Below, piece by piece: positions 42,224 through 52,031 of a DNA stretch of 64,000 nt. Position 1 is the first letter of the stretch. Every line of letters begins with the position of its first letter. The stretch is from Enterobacter sp. kpr-6 (GTDB lineage Bacteria; Pseudomonadota; Gammaproteobacteria; Enterobacterales; Enterobacteriaceae), in the NCBI RefSeq assembly GCF_900116015.1, contig NZ_FOYH01000002.1, positions 732,365-796,364 of the forward strand, read 5' to 3'. The notes beneath the pieces were generated by a model, which saw nothing but the letters and a program-made list of their open reading frames with translations, searched no databases and was not told where the DNA came from. A program made the translations under genes and the position numbers.

Positions 42224-43588
42224 ATGAACGACTATAAAATGACGCCAGGCGAGTTGCGCGCCACCTGGGGTTTAGGGACTGTTTTCTCGCTGCGTATGCT
42301 TGGCATGTTTATGGTTCTGCCCGTTCTGACCACCTATGGCATGGCGTTGCAGGGCGCAAGCGAGGCGCTGATTGGCTTTGCCATCGGCATTTACGGTCTG
42401 GCCCAGGCGATCTTCCAGATCCCCTTTGGCTTACTTTCTGACCGGATTGGTCGCAAGCCGCTGATTGTCGGCGGGCTGGCGATTTTTGTGCTGGGTAGCG
42501 TTATCGCCGCACTCTCAGACTCCATCTGGGGCATTATTTTGGGCCGTGCCCTGCAAGGCTCCGGCGCGATCGCCGCCGCCGTGATGGCACTGCTCTCTGA
42601 CTTAACCCGCGAACAGAACCGCACCAAAGCGATGGCTTTTATCGGCGTCAGTTTTGGCGTGACCTTTGCCATCGCGATGGTGCTTGGTCCGATCATTACG
42701 CATCAGCTTGGCCTGCATGCGCTGTTCTGGATGATTGCTGCGCTGGCGACCGCAGGCATTGCATTAACCCTTTGGGTGGTGCCGGACAGCAAAAACCACG
42801 TGTTGAACCGTGAGTCGGGGATGGTAAAAGGCTGCTTTAGCCAGGTCATCGCCCGTCCGAAACTGCTCAAGCTCAATTTCGGCATTATGTGCCTGCACAT
42901 TTTGCTGATGTCCACCTTCGTGGCCCTGCCGGGTCAGCTTGAAGCCGCCGGATTTGCCGCCGCCGATCACTGGAAAATCTATCTCGCCACGATGCTGATT
43001 TCGTTTGTTTCCGTGGTGCCCTTTATCATTTATGCCGAAGTGAAGCGCCGCATGAAGCGCGTGTTTGTCTTCTGCGTGGCGCTGCTGCTGGTGGCTGAGA
43101 TTATCCTGTGGAGTGCGGGCCCGCACTTCTGGGAACAGGTGCTCGGCGTGCAGATATTCTTTATCGCCTTTAATTTGATGGAAGCCCTGCTGCCATCGCT
43201 GATCAGTAAAGAAGCGCCAGCCGGTTTTAAAGGCACGGCAATGGGGATTTACTCCACCAGCCAGTTTCTCGGCGTGGCAATTGGCGGCTCGCTGGGCGGC
43301 TGGGTTGACGGCCTGTTTGATTCACAAACGGTGTTTCTTGCCGGGGCGCTACTGGCCATGCTGTGGCTGCTGGTCGCCAGCACGATGCAGGAACCGCCTT
43401 ACGTTAGCAGTCTGCGCATTGAAATCCCGGACGGCGTGCCGGTTGATGAGGTGCTCACCCAACGCCTGCGTGAAACGCCGGGGGTCAGCGAAGCGATGGT
43501 GGTGGTTGAAGAACGCAGCGCTTACGTGAAAATCGACAGTAAAGTGACGAATCGTTTTGAGGTTGAGCAGGCGATTAAAGCCGGGTAG
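42224..43588 (+). CDS. yajR: MFS transporter YajR
   Basis: The 454-residue inner-membrane protein has twelve membrane helices of the major facilitator superfamily, with motif A GLLSDRIGRKPLIVGG between helices 2 and 3. A C-terminal soluble ferredoxin-like YAM domain (about 390-454, LRIEIPDGVPVDEVLTQRL) is the mark of YajR. The transported substrate is not established. The start at ATG 42224 gives the family N terminus MNDYKMTPGE after GACAGAGGTACC; the longer frame is rejected. It is convergent with yajQ. Confidence 0.95.
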   Translation: MNDYKMTPGELRATWGLGTVFSLRMLGMFMVLPVLTTYGMALQGASEALIGFAIGIYGLAQAIFQIPFGLLSDRIGRKPLIVGGLAIFVLGSVIAALSDSIWGIILGRALQGSGAIAAAVMALLSDLTREQNRTKAMAFIGVSFGVTFAIAMVLGPIITHQLGLHALFWMIAALATAGIALTLWVVPDSKNHVLNRESGMVKGCFSQVIARPKLLKLNFGIMCLHILLMSTFVALPGQLEAAGFAAADHWKIYLATMLISFVSVVPFIIYAEVKRRMKRVFVFCVALLLVAEIILWSAGPHFWEQVLGVQIFFIAFNLMEALLPSLISKEAPAGFKGTAMGIYSTSQFLGVAIGGSLGGWVDGLFDSQTVFLAGALLAMLWLLVASTMQEPPYVSSLRIEIPDGVPVDEVLTQRLRETPGVSEAMVVVEERSAYVKIDSKVTNRFEVEQAIKAG

Positions 43589-43593
43589 AAAAG

Positions 43594-43624
43594 CTGTGCC
43601 GGGTGCGCGTGTCACCCGGCACAG
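43594..43624. terminator. Bidirectional terminator, yajR/yajQ
   Basis: Perfect 12-bp arms CTGTGCCGGGTG / CACCCGGCACAG around a 7-base loop between convergent genes. Confidence 0.8.
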
Positions 43625-43628
43625 AGAA

Positions 43629-44120
43629 TTAATCGCGGAAGTTCTTAAACTGGAACGGCTGGCCCAGATTGCCGCCGCGCACCAGCGCCATCACCGCCTG
43701 TAAATCATCGCGGGCTTTGCCGGTCACACGGATTTCTTCACCCTGAATCTGCGACTGCACTTTCAGCTTGCTGTCTTTAATCAGCTTCACGATTTTCTTC
43801 TGTGTCGCGCTTTCAATCCCTTGCTTCAGTTTGGCTTCCACAAACCAGGTTTTGCCGCTGTGCACGAAGGTTTCCGGAACGTCCAGCGACGTGCCTTCAA
43901 TCCCGCGTTTTAACAGCTTCGCGCGTAAAATATCGAGTAACTGATTGACCTGAAAATCAGACTCGCTCAGCACTTTAATGGTTTTATTTGCCTCATTGAG
44001 CTCAAACGAGGCCTCAACGTTACGAAAATCAAATCGAGACTCCACTTCGCGGCTGGCGTTATCGACCGCGTTACGGACTTCCTGAAGATCAACTTCAGAA
44101 ACAATATCGAAAGATGGCAT
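43629..44120 (-). CDS. yajQ: Nucleotide-binding protein YajQ
   Basis: YajQ is a 163-residue protein of the DUF520 family with a double ferredoxin-like fold. It binds nucleotides, and related proteins in other bacteria bind cyclic di-GMP. Conserved segments: [15 protein letters not shown] at the start, [10 protein letters not shown], and [19 protein letters not shown] 44120 follows AGAAGAAAAG on the minus strand; an upstream extension of 33 codons is rejected because the family starts at MPSFD. It is divergent from panE. Confidence 0.96.
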   Translation of the reverse strand: MPSFDIVSEVDLQEVRNAVDNASREVESRFDFRNVEASFELNEANKTIKVLSESDFQVNQLLDILRAKLLKRGIEGTSLDVPETFVHSGKTWFVEAKLKQGIESATQKKIVKLIKDSKLKVQSQIQGEEIRVTGKARDDLQAVMALVRGGNLGQPFQFKNFRD

Positions 44121-44297
44121 CTTTTCTTCTCCTTCTACATATATTGCGATGCATAATACCTGCAAAGAAGCATAACTCAACTTGTTAAGCCCGGAAGTTT
44201 TACCGCATGAGTTTAGCACCGCAGCGTTCAGAACCTGAGTTCACGGCGCTATACTTGAAGCACAAACGCCTGGTGCAGTAGCAGGTGAGGAGGAACA

Positions 44298-45209
44298 ATG
44301 AAAATAACCGTACTCGGATGCGGAGCATTAGGTCAGTTATGGCTCACCGCGCTGTGCAAACAGGGGCATGAGGTGCAGGGCTGGCTCCGCGTACCGCAAC
44401 CTTTTTGCAGCGTTAACCTGATTGACGAAGACGGCACTATTTTTAACGAGTCCCTGACGGCGAACGATCCCGATTTCTTAGCACAAAGCGACCTGCTGCT
44501 GGTGACCTTAAAAGCCTGGCAGGTTTACGAGGCGGTAAAAAGCCTCTCCGGTATTCTGCCTCCCACTACGCCCATCCTTTTGATCCACAACGGAATGGGT
44601 ACGGTTGATGAGCTCAAAAACATTCCGCAGCCGCTGCTGATGGGCATCACCACCCATGCGGCCCGTCGTGACGGTAACGTGATCATCCACGTCGCCAGCG
44701 GCACCACCCACATCGGCCCGGCGCGCGTGCATGACGGCGATTACAGCTACCTTGCGGATACCCTGCAGGAAGTGCTGCCGGATGTCGCCTGGCATAACCG
44801 CATTCGCCCGGAACTCTGGCGTAAGCTTGCGGTGAACTGCGTCATTAACCCGCTTACCGCGCTGTGGGATTGTCCTAATGGTCAGTTGCGCACGCAGCCG
44901 GAGCTGATCAACAGCATCTGTAATGAAGTCGCGGCGGTCATGGAGCGTGAAGGCCACCACACCTCCGTGGAGGATTTACTGCACTACGTGCATCAGGTCA
45001 TTGAAAGTACGCAGGATAATATCTCGTCGATGCTCCAGGACGTGCGCGCCCTGCGCCACACGGAAATAGATTACATCACCGGGTATCTGCTCAGGCGCGC
45101 CCGCGCGCACGGTATCTCCGTACCGGAAAACACCCGTCTGTACGAACTGATTAAGCGTAAGGAAAGTGAATATGAGCCGATCAGCACTGATATGCCTCGC
45201 CCCTGGTAG
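44298..45209 (+). CDS. panE: 2-dehydropantoate 2-reductase
   Basis: PanE reduces ketopantoate to pantoate with NADPH in pantothenate synthesis. The 303 residues match E. coli. The N-terminal Rossmann dinucleotide site is [11 protein letters not shown] (residues 4-14). The catalytic Lys lies in [15 protein letters not shown] (about 176) and the acid Glu in [13 protein letters not shown] (about 256). ATG 44298 has AGGTGAGGAGG before it. Its end overlaps yajL by 38 bp. Confidence 0.97.
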   Translation: MKITVLGCGALGQLWLTALCKQGHEVQGWLRVPQPFCSVNLIDEDGTIFNESLTANDPDFLAQSDLLLVTLKAWQVYEAVKSLSGILPPTTPILLIHNGMGTVDELKNIPQPLLMGITTHAARRDGNVIIHVASGTTHIGPARVHDGDYSYLADTLQEVLPDVAWHNRIRPELWRKLAVNCVINPLTALWDCPNGQLRTQPELINSICNEVAAVMEREGHHTSVEDLLHYVHQVIESTQDNISSMLQDVRALRHTEIDYITGYLLRRARAHGISVPENTRLYELIKRKESEYEPISTDMPRPW

Positions 45210-45771
45210 CGAAGAAACCGAAGCGGTCACCACCATCGATCTGCTGGTGCGCGCGGGGATCAGCGTCACCACGGCTAGCGTCGCGGGCGATGGCGATAAA
45301 GTGATCGTCTGCTCACGCGGCGTAAAACTGCTGGCGGATGCGCCGCTGGTAGAAGTCGCCGACGGCGATTTTGATGTGATTGTGCTGCCCGGCGGCGTGA
45401 AGGGCGCGGAGTGCTTCCGTGACAGTCCGCTGCTGGTGGAAACGGTCAGGCAGTTTCATCGCTCCGGGCGCATCGTGGCGGCAATTTGCGCCGCCGCAGG
45501 CACGGTGCTGGTGCCGCATAACCTGTTCCCCATCGGCAATATGACCGGCTTCCCGGCGCTGAAAGACCGCATCCCCGATGAGCAGTGGCAGGATAAACGG
45601 GTGGTCTGGGACCCGCGCGTCAATCTGCTGACCAGCCAGGGACCGGGCACCTCCATTGATTTCGCCCTGAAGATTATTGACCTGCTGGTCGGGCGCGAAA
45701 AAGCCCATGAAGTCGCGTCACAACTGGTGGTCGCCGCCGGGATCTACAGCTATCGGGATTATATCGACTAA
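45172..45771 (+). CDS. yajL: DJ-1-family chaperone/deglycase YajL
   Basis: YajL (ThiJ) is a DJ-1/PfpI-fold protein described as a redox-sensitive chaperone and a deglycase. The 199 residues from ATG 45172 include [14 protein letters not shown], with the conserved Glu and the nucleophile elbow Cys in [12 protein letters not shown] (near residue 106). The proline usually after CAA is replaced by Ala-Gly here. The start lies inside panE after AAGGAAAGTGAAT, so translation is probably coupled. In E. coli thiI follows; here a sugar operon is inserted. Confidence 0.94.
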   Translation: MSRSALICLAPGSEETEAVTTIDLLVRAGISVTTASVAGDGDKVIVCSRGVKLLADAPLVEVADGDFDVIVLPGGVKGAECFRDSPLLVETVRQFHRSGRIVAAICAAAGTVLVPHNLFPIGNMTGFPALKDRIPDEQWQDKRVVWDPRVNLLTSQGPGTSIDFALKIIDLLVGREKAHEVASQLVVAAGIYSYRDYID

Positions 45772-45781
45772 TCCCACTCCA

Positions 45782-45809
45782 GCCCGGTGCACGCTGCGCC
45801 GGGCTTTTT
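45782..45809 (+). terminator. panE-yajL terminator
   Basis: Stem GCCCGG / CCGGGC with an 11-base loop followed by TTTTTCTTT. Confidence 0.85.
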
Positions 45810-45970
45810 CTTTGTGCTTCTTATCACATCCTGCATTTAAATCTCCCCGTATTTCTGTGAACCGGCGCAGCCCGCTTTCATAAACATCATTTTAAATCAA
45901 ATAAATACGTGCATGCATGGGTGAAATCGCCTGCCTTGACGGGCTGACGTTGCCGTGAAAAACTTCAATA

Positions 45971-45986
45971 ACTGGTATATACCAGT
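45971..45986. promoter_or_regulatory. Palindromic operator over an extended -10
   Basis: Perfect 16-bp palindrome ACTGGTATATACCAGT, 29 bp before the permease start. Its core TGGTATATACCA resembles operators of the HutC/NagR-type GntR regulators, and a UTRA-domain GntR regulator is encoded at the other end of this operon. Inside it TGGTATATA fits an extended -10 box. The remaining part of the gap (45810-45970) is AT-rich with no gene. Confidence 0.75.
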
Positions 45987-46015
45987 ACAAAGCGACTTCA
46001 TGCGGAGGAGTTAAG

Positions 46016-47284
46016 GTGATCCAGTTTATTGAAGGCAAGGTCGTCCCGATCCTTATTCAGGTAGGCGAAAATAAAATGCTGGTGGCGGTGCGTAACGGGA
46101 TTGCGCTGACGCTGCCGTTTACGATTACCGGCAGTCTGTTTCTGATCGTGGCGAATCTGCCCATTCCCGGCTGGGCGGAATTTTTAGGCCCGGCGGCGAA
46201 TAAACTCAGCGCCCCGGTCGCCGTCACCTTCGGCGCGATTGGTTTGATCTCGGCTATCGGCATCAGCTACAACCTGGCGAAAGAGTACCAGCTTAACGCC
46301 CTCACCTGCAGCGCCGTGGCGATGGTGGTGTTTCTGCTCGCCCAGCTTAACGAGAATTATCAACTTAACGTCGATAACCTTGGCGCGGCGGGCCTGTTCT
46401 CGGCAATTATTCTCGCCATCGCCACCGTGCAGATCATGCGCTTTTTTGTGGTGAGAAACATCGTCATTAAACTGCCGGACGGCGTGCCGCCCGCCGTCGC
46501 GCAATCATTTGTCAGCCTGATCCCGGCGGCGGCGATCATCACGCTGGTGTGGCTGGTGCGGGTGATGCTGAACTTCGATATCAACAGCTTCTTTACCTGG
46601 CTGGTCAGCCCGCTGGTGAGCGGTTTAGGCTCGCTGCCGGGCATGCTGGTATTAATCTTCCTGATTTCTCTGCTCTGGTGCTGCGGTATCCACGGCGACA
46701 ACATTCTCTCTGGCATCACCAGCCCCATCTTCCTGAAATATATCGCTGAAAACACCCAGGCATATCTCAATCATCAGCCCATCCCGCACATCACCGCCGA
46801 TGGCTTTTACATCGTCTTTATGTGCCTCGGCGGAACTGGCGCGACGCTGGGCCTGGTGCTGGCGATGCTGCGCTCCCGAAGCAAAATGTATAAATCGGTC
46901 GGCAAGCTCTCGCTGCCCTCGGCGATTTTCTGCATCAACGAACCGGTCATTTTTGGCTGCCCGATCGTCTTTAACCCTTTACTGATGATCCCTTTCACCT
47001 TAACGCCGATGATTTTATGCACCGCAACCTACAGCCTGATGTATTTCGACATTATCGGACGCCCGGTGCTGCAAATTCCGTGGACCATGCCGCCGATATT
47101 TGCCGCCTGGTTCGTGACGGGCGGCAATATTCCGGCGGTGATCTGGTCGGTCTGCACCATCGTTATTTCGGCGCTGGTTTACCTGCCCTTTTTCAAAATT
47201 GCCGAACGCCGGCAAATGGAAAAAGAAGCGGCCGCCCAGGATGCAGAAAACGCCAGCACCACCGTCTCTGATTCAGCACTGTAA
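46016..47284 (+). CDS. PTS EIIC permease, Lac/Cel family
   Basis: This 422-residue protein has about ten hydrophobic segments and belongs to the lactose/cellobiose EIIC group (CelB/ChbC). Landmarks are IHGDNILSG, and INEPVIFGCPIVFNP near residue 321, the conserved substrate-binding glutamate motif. It starts at a GTG (46016) with GGAGGAG 5 bases upstream. It should import a phosphorylated beta-disaccharide. No EIIA or EIIB gene lies in the cluster, so it must share them with another system. Downstream genes suggest an amino-sugar-containing beta-glucoside such as chitobiose. That is inference. Confidence 0.88.
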   Translation: MIQFIEGKVVPILIQVGENKMLVAVRNGIALTLPFTITGSLFLIVANLPIPGWAEFLGPAANKLSAPVAVTFGAIGLISAIGISYNLAKEYQLNALTCSAVAMVVFLLAQLNENYQLNVDNLGAAGLFSAIILAIATVQIMRFFVVRNIVIKLPDGVPPAVAQSFVSLIPAAAIITLVWLVRVMLNFDINSFFTWLVSPLVSGLGSLPGMLVLIFLISLLWCCGIHGDNILSGITSPIFLKYIAENTQAYLNHQPIPHITADGFYIVFMCLGGTGATLGLVLAMLRSRSKMYKSVGKLSLPSAIFCINEPVIFGCPIVFNPLLMIPFTLTPMILCTATYSLMYFDIIGRPVLQIPWTMPPIFAAWFVTGGNIPAVIWSVCTIVISALVYLPFFKIAERRQMEKEAAAQDAENASTTVSDSAL

Positions 47285-47295
47285 AAGGACACCTT

Positions 47296-48624
47296 ATGAA
47301 AAAGCTTAAAATCGTTACCATCGGCGGCGGGTCCAGCTATACGCCGGAACTCATCGACGGCTTTATCAAACGCTACGCTGAATTACCGGTCAGCGACTAT
47401 TACCTGCTGGATATTGAAGAGGGGCGTGAAAAGCTGGAAATCGTTGGCAAACTGGCAAAAAGAATGGTGGAAAAAGCCGGTATTCCGATGACGATCCATT
47501 TAACGCTGGATCGGGAAGAAGCATTAAAAGACGCGGATTTCGTCACCACTCAATTGCGCGTCGGGTTTCTTGATGCGCGCATTAATGATGAAAAAATCCC
47601 GCTTAAATATGGCGTGCTCGGCCAGGAAACCACCGGCCCCGGCGGATTTATGAAAGCGCAGCGTACCATTCCGGTGCTGCTGGATATTTGCCGCGACATG
47701 GAAAAATATTGCCCCAACGCGTGGCTGATTAATTTCACCAACCCGGCAGGCATTGTTACCGAAGCCATTGCCCGTCATTCTTCCATCAAATCGCTGGGTA
47801 TTTGCAGCGGCGCAAACAGTATGCTGATGGATATTGCCAAAGCCTATGACGTGGAAAAATCGCAGGTCTACGCGCGGATCATGGGATTAAATCATCTGAT
47901 CTTTGCCGATCGCATTTATATCGACGGCGCAGACGTCACGGATGATTTTATTGAAAAACTGGCACAGGGGAGCGCGACAAACGCCCTAAAAAATATCCCG
48001 GATATTGGCTTTTCCGCGCGCTTTGCGAAGGCGCTGCGTATGTACCCCATCTCCTATCTGAAATACTTTTTCCTCACCCGCGAAATGGTGGACGCCGCCC
48101 TTGCCGATCAAAAAACCAAAGGCACCCGTGGGGAACAAACCCGGGAAATTGAGCGTAAATTATTTGAGCTGTATCAGGACGAAACCCTGACCGGCAAGCC
48201 GAAAGAGCTGGAGCAGCGCGGCGGGGCCTGGTACTCGGATACCGCTTGCTCGATTATCAGCGCCATCTATAACGATAAAAAAGAAATCCACGTGGTGAAT
48301 ACCACCAATCGCGGCGCAACGGGCGATCTGCCGGATCACGTCACCCTTGAAACCAACGCGGTGATCGACCGCCAGGGTGCTCACCCGCTGGCTTACGGCC
48401 CGCTGCCGGTGAAAATCCGTGGCCTGATCCAGAGCGTCAAAGCCTATGAAGAACTCACCGTCGAGGCGGCCATCACCGGTGATTACGACACCGCGCTGCT
48501 GGCGCTGACGATTAACCCGCTGGTGCCTTCCGCAAACGTCGCCGAGCAGATCCTCAACGAGTATCTGGAAGTGAACCAGCGCTATCTACCGCAATATTTC
48601 AACAACGCTAAGGAGCAGCAATGA
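47296..48624 (+). CDS. GH4 6-phospho-beta-glucosidase
   Basis: A 442-residue glycoside hydrolase family 4 enzyme of the CelF/LicH/ChbF type, which uses NAD+ and a metal ion in a redox elimination mechanism. The N-terminal NAD-binding loop is VTIGGGSSYTPELIDG. Metal ligands are Cys in LGICSGANSML and His in IMGLNHLIF, and the Asn-Pro site is in INFTNPAGIVT. It should hydrolyse the 6-phosphorylated disaccharide made by the preceding permease. It starts 11 bp after that gene and overlaps the next by 4 bp (ATGA). Confidence 0.92.
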   Translation: MKKLKIVTIGGGSSYTPELIDGFIKRYAELPVSDYYLLDIEEGREKLEIVGKLAKRMVEKAGIPMTIHLTLDREEALKDADFVTTQLRVGFLDARINDEKIPLKYGVLGQETTGPGGFMKAQRTIPVLLDICRDMEKYCPNAWLINFTNPAGIVTEAIARHSSIKSLGICSGANSMLMDIAKAYDVEKSQVYARIMGLNHLIFADRIYIDGADVTDDFIEKLAQGSATNALKNIPDIGFSARFAKALRMYPISYLKYFFLTREMVDAALADQKTKGTRGEQTREIERKLFELYQDETLTGKPKELEQRGGAWYSDTACSIISAIYNDKKEIHVVNTTNRGATGDLPDHVTLETNAVIDRQGAHPLAYGPLPVKIRGLIQSVKAYEELTVEAAITGDYDTALLALTINPLVPSANVAEQILNEYLEVNQRYLPQYFNNAKEQQ

Positions 48625-49343
48625 ACATAGATATCAAACAGGATTACCCGGAACTGTGCGCCGCTGTTGCACAGCAGGTCATCGACTGCGTGGCGGCCAA
48701 ACCCGACGCGCTGATTTGCATCGCAGGCGGCGACACGCCGCTCGGCGTCTTTGCGGCACTGGTGGAGGCCAGCAATGATGGACGGGTGGATTTCAGCCGG
48801 GCGTTTTTTCTGGGCCTCGACGAATGGCTTGGCCTGGGCCGGGACGATAAAGGCAGTTGCCGGGAAATGGTCTGGCACCATTTTTTCGACAAACTGCCGC
48901 TGCGGGATGAGCAGATTTGCTTTTTTGACGGCCTGACAAACGATCCGGCGGCGGAATGCCAGCGCGTTGACGCGTTTATTGCCGCCCACCAGCAGATCGA
49001 CATTGTGGTATTAGGCATCGGCATGAACGGGCATATAGGCTTTAACGAACCGGGCGTGTCAGCGGAAAATACCTGCCACGTTGTCGATCTCGATCCTGTG
49101 ACTCAGGCGGTATCGGTGAAATATTTCGGCGAACCGCGCGACGTTAAGCAGGGAATATCGCTGGGGATTAAAACGCTTCGCGCGGCGAAGCGCATGATCC
49201 TGATGGCCAGCGGCGAGAAAAAAAGCGCCATCGTGGCCAAAACCGTGCAGACAGAAAGTAGCAGTGATATTCCGTCCACCCTGGTTAAGGATCACCCTAA
49301 CGTAACGTTAATGGTGGATCGGGCGGCGGGCGGTCAGCTTTAA
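48621..49343 (+). CDS. Glucosamine-6-phosphate deaminase-like protein
   Basis: This 240-residue NagB/AgaI-family protein is shorter than E. coli NagB (266) and nearer in length to the compact Gram-positive forms. The catalytic Asp67 is in FLGLDEWLGL (NagB Asp72). The second motif is GIGMNGHIGFNEPG with His138 and Glu143; the position of NagB Asp141 is Asn136, which is common in the compact group. It should convert glucosamine-6-phosphate, or a related amino sugar phosphate, to fructose-6-phosphate. Its presence suggests the disaccharide contains glucosamine or its N-acetyl form, although no deacetylase (NagA) is present here. Confidence 0.85.
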   Translation: MNIDIKQDYPELCAAVAQQVIDCVAAKPDALICIAGGDTPLGVFAALVEASNDGRVDFSRAFFLGLDEWLGLGRDDKGSCREMVWHHFFDKLPLRDEQICFFDGLTNDPAAECQRVDAFIAAHQQIDIVVLGIGMNGHIGFNEPGVSAENTCHVVDLDPVTQAVSVKYFGEPRDVKQGISLGIKTLRAAKRMILMASGEKKSAIVAKTVQTESSSDIPSTLVKDHPNVTLMVDRAAGGQL

Positions 49344-49344
49344 T

Positions 49345-50079
49345 TCAGCGCTCAATGCGCATGTTTTTCACCCGGAAAATATCGGCGCGGTTGAAACTGA
49401 GCGAAAAGTTAAACACAGTTTTGTTATCCAGCCGCGTGACTTCGGTGATTTTCAGCATGGGCAGACCGGGGGCAATATTCAGTAAACCCGCCATTTCTTC
49501 ATCAAACAATGCCGCTTCGATAATCGAATCGGCATCTTTAATTTTGCGTTGGGTAAACTCTTCGATATAGCGATACAGCGATCCCTGCCGTAATACCTCT
49601 TCCGGGATCTCAGGGATCACGCTAAGGGGGATATTACTCTCTTCGATCAGTACCGGAATATCATCCAGCAGGCGGATACGGCGGATAAAATAGATCTTCT
49701 CGCCGGGCGTAATATCCAGATGGCGGGCAACGTTACGGTCGGCGTCGATGACGTCAAAAGCCAGTAACTGGCTGCTGACTTTCACCTGCCCCTGAAATTC
49801 GCGGGAAAAACCTAAAATGCTGTCGCTTTTTTCATTGTTGAGAATATAGATGCTGGTGTCGGTGTTCTTCAGGACAAACATCCCTTTGCCGTGGATGCGC
49901 TCGATAAAACCATCCTGCACCAGACTGGCCATCGCTTTTTGCACCGTGACACGGGTGACCTGATATTCACGGGCGATGTCGCGCTCGGAGGGAATGCTCT
50001 CACCAACAAGATATTTGTGAGCGAGAATATCGTGCTTAAGTTTTTCCTTAATCTCCAGATATTTATGCTGCTTTTCCAA
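49345..50079 (-). CDS. GntR-family regulator with UTRA domain
   Basis: The TTG at 50079 is chosen because it follows GGAGGTGCTT. It gives 244 residues, typical of HutC-subfamily GntR proteins. An N-terminal winged helix (about 8-75, IPSERDIAREYQVTRVTVQKAMASL) is followed by a UTRA effector domain (about 95-240, GEKIYFIRRIRLLDDIPVLIEES). The 3' end is two bases from the deaminase gene's stop. It probably represses the convergent sugar operon through the palindrome at 45971-45986 and is relieved by a sugar phosphate. An alternative TTG at 50142 overlaps the end of thiI. The upstream hairpin suggests possible read-through from thiI. Confidence 0.88.
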   Translation of the reverse strand: MEKQHKYLEIKEKLKHDILAHKYLVGESIPSERDIAREYQVTRVTVQKAMASLVQDGFIERIHGKGMFVLKNTDTSIYILNNEKSDSILGFSREFQGQVKVSSQLLAFDVIDADRNVARHLDITPGEKIYFIRRIRLLDDIPVLIEESNIPLSVIPEIPEEVLRQGSLYRYIEEFTQRKIKDADSIIEAALFDEEMAGLLNIAPGLPMLKITEVTRLDNKTVFNFSLSFNRADIFRVKNMRIER

Positions 50080-50106
50080 AAGCACCTCCGATCGGTCCAG
50101 AATCTG

Positions 50107-50133
50107 TGCCCGGTAACCTTGCGCTACCGGGCA
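50107..50133 (-). terminator. Hairpin after thiI
   Basis: Perfect 9-bp arms TGCCCGGTA / TACCGGGCA, 10 bp past the thiI stop and inside the leader of the GntR gene. No U run follows on the minus strand, so it may be an attenuator rather than a full terminator. Confidence 0.5.
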
Positions 50134-50142
50134 TTCGGGCAA

Positions 50143-51591
50143 TTACGGGCGATACACTTTCACGTTGTTAAAGCCCTGCTCGCGCAGATAGAGCGCCTGC
50201 AGGCGGCTCATCACACCGCGTTCGCACCACAGCAGCCAGGTTTTGCTCTGATCGAGATCGCCAAACTTCGTGCTGAGTTTGTAGAACGGCAGCGACACCA
50301 CTTCAACGCCTTCCACGTTTAACGGCTTGTCGTCCTGCTCGTCAATGGAGCGGATATCCAGAATCGCCTCGTTCGGGCCAAAACCGGTGACGGTTTCCAC
50401 TTCCACCACGTCCTGCTCGGTCTGGGTGGCGATTTCGCGGATGTCGATATTGCTCGCCGCTGCGACCACTTCATCGAGAATAGCAAAGTTGAAGTTTTCT
50501 TCTTCCGCTTCGATCTTTCCTTTAACGGCTTTCACGGTCGGGCTTTTCGAAATCACGCCGCAGTATTCCGGCATGGTACGGGCAAAATCAGCGGTGCCGA
50601 TTTCGCGCGCCAGATCGATGATGTGCTCTTTATCGTGAGAGATCAGCGGACGCAGGATCAAGGTGTCAGAAACGTTGTCGATAAGGCGCAGGTTGGTCAG
50701 CGTCTGGCTGGACACCTGGCCCAGCGCTTCGCCGGTGACCAGCGCCTGCACGCCGTAGCGTTCTGCTACCTGCGATGCCGCGCGGACCATCATGCGTTTG
50801 AGTACCACGCCCATCTGCCCGTCTTCGACTTTTTCGAGGATCTCGCCGACAACCGGTTCAAAATTGATGGCCACAAAACGCACGCGGTGCGAACTGCCAA
50901 AGCGGTTCCACAGATAATGCGCGACCTGGCGGACGCCGATTTCATGCGCCGCGCCGCCCAGATTAAAGAAGCAATAATGCACGCGGCAGCCGCGACGCAT
51001 TAGCATGTAGCTGGACACACCAGAGTCAAATCCGCCGGAAATCAGCGACAGCACATCTTCCTGGGTACCGATCGGATAGCCGCCGATGCCTTCATAGCGG
51101 CCTTTGACCAGCAGCAGGCGATCGTTTTCGATTTCCAGATGAACGGTGACGTCCGGCTGGGTCAGCTTCACGCGCGCCGATTCGATATGCTGATTTAATC
51201 CGCCGCCGACATAGCGTTCGACTTCAATCGAACTAAACTCATGTTTACCGCGGCGTTTTGCGCGTACGCAGAAGGATTTTCCTTCCAGCTGGTCGCGGAA
51301 CTGGACCAGCGCTTTCTCAAAGATGTCGTGCAGGGAGGTGAAAGGGACATCTTCCACTTCCAGAATATGGTGGATCCCCGGAATGCGGGTCAGGGCATCA
51401 CGAATCGCCAGACGTTCGTTCTCGTCTTTGGCGCGGACTTCGATATGATCCCAGTGGCGAACAATAGCAATGGTTTCGGCGTACTGCTTAAGGACGTTAC
51501 GAATATTTCCGGTCAGCATCTTAATAAAGCGCAAACGCACAGATTGGCTTTTGATGGTGATTTCCGGGAACAATTTAATGATAAACTTCAT
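50143..51591 (-). CDS. thiI: tRNA 4-thiouridine synthase ThiI
   Basis: ThiI makes 4-thiouridine in tRNA and transfers sulfur for the thiamine thiazole. The 482 residues match E. coli: N-terminal ferredoxin-like and THUMP domains (1-165), a PP-loop ATPase with [15 protein letters not shown] near 180, and a C-terminal rhodanese domain with the active Cys in [12 protein letters not shown] (about 456). ATG 51591 gives the family start [10 protein letters not shown]; a 40-codon upstream extension is rejected. It is divergent from xseB. Confidence 0.97.
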   Translation of the reverse strand: MKFIIKLFPEITIKSQSVRLRFIKMLTGNIRNVLKQYAETIAIVRHWDHIEVRAKDENERLAIRDALTRIPGIHHILEVEDVPFTSLHDIFEKALVQFRDQLEGKSFCVRAKRRGKHEFSSIEVERYVGGGLNQHIESARVKLTQPDVTVHLEIENDRLLLVKGRYEGIGGYPIGTQEDVLSLISGGFDSGVSSYMLMRRGCRVHYCFFNLGGAAHEIGVRQVAHYLWNRFGSSHRVRFVAINFEPVVGEILEKVEDGQMGVVLKRMMVRAASQVAERYGVQALVTGEALGQVSSQTLTNLRLIDNVSDTLILRPLISHDKEHIIDLAREIGTADFARTMPEYCGVISKSPTVKAVKGKIEAEEENFNFAILDEVVAAASNIDIREIATQTEQDVVEVETVTGFGPNEAILDIRSIDEQDDKPLNVEGVEVVSLPFYKLSTKFGDLDQSKTWLLWCERGVMSRLQALYLREQGFNNVKVYRP

Positions 51592-51787
51592 GGCGGCAAT
51601 GGTTCTTTGGCAAGTCGACAGACTGACTTGTGAGGGGAAAAATACAGCAGCCCACACCTGCGGCTGCATCCAGGCGCAGAAGTATACCACCATCATGGGC
51701 AAGCTGTGCATATTCGCGTTATTTGCTTAGCTTCGCGACTCCGCTACCATAGCGGGGCCGAATAAATATGAGAGTCAGATATTCACT

Positions 51788-52030
51788 ATGCCAAAAAAAA
51801 ACGACGCACCGGCCAGTTTCGAAACGGCGCTTACTGAACTGGAACAGATCGTAACGCGTCTTGAAAGCGGCGATTTACCGCTCGAAGACGCACTCAATGA
51901 ATTCGAGCGCGGTGTTCAACTGGCGCGCCAGGGGCAAACCCGGCTGCAACAGGCGGAACAGCGCGTGCAGATCCTCCTTTCTGACAACGAAGATGCGCCT
52001 CTGACGCCTTTTACCCCGGACGCCGGTTAA
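51788..52030 (+). CDS. xseB: Exonuclease VII small subunit
   Basis: XseB is the 80-residue small subunit of exonuclease VII, which degrades single-stranded DNA with XseA. The family motifs [19 protein letters not shown] and [18 protein letters not shown] are present, forming two helices. Length matches E. coli. One base separates its stop from the ispA start, so the two are probably coupled. Confidence 0.96.
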   Translation: MPKKNDAPASFETALTELEQIVTRLESGDLPLEDALNEFERGVQLARQGQTRLQQAEQRVQILLSDNEDAPLTPFTPDAG

Positions 52031-52031
52031 C

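Noticed and set aside
45166-45171. ATG two codons upstream of the chosen yajL start
   Set aside because: The family N terminus and spacing to AAGGA favour 45172.
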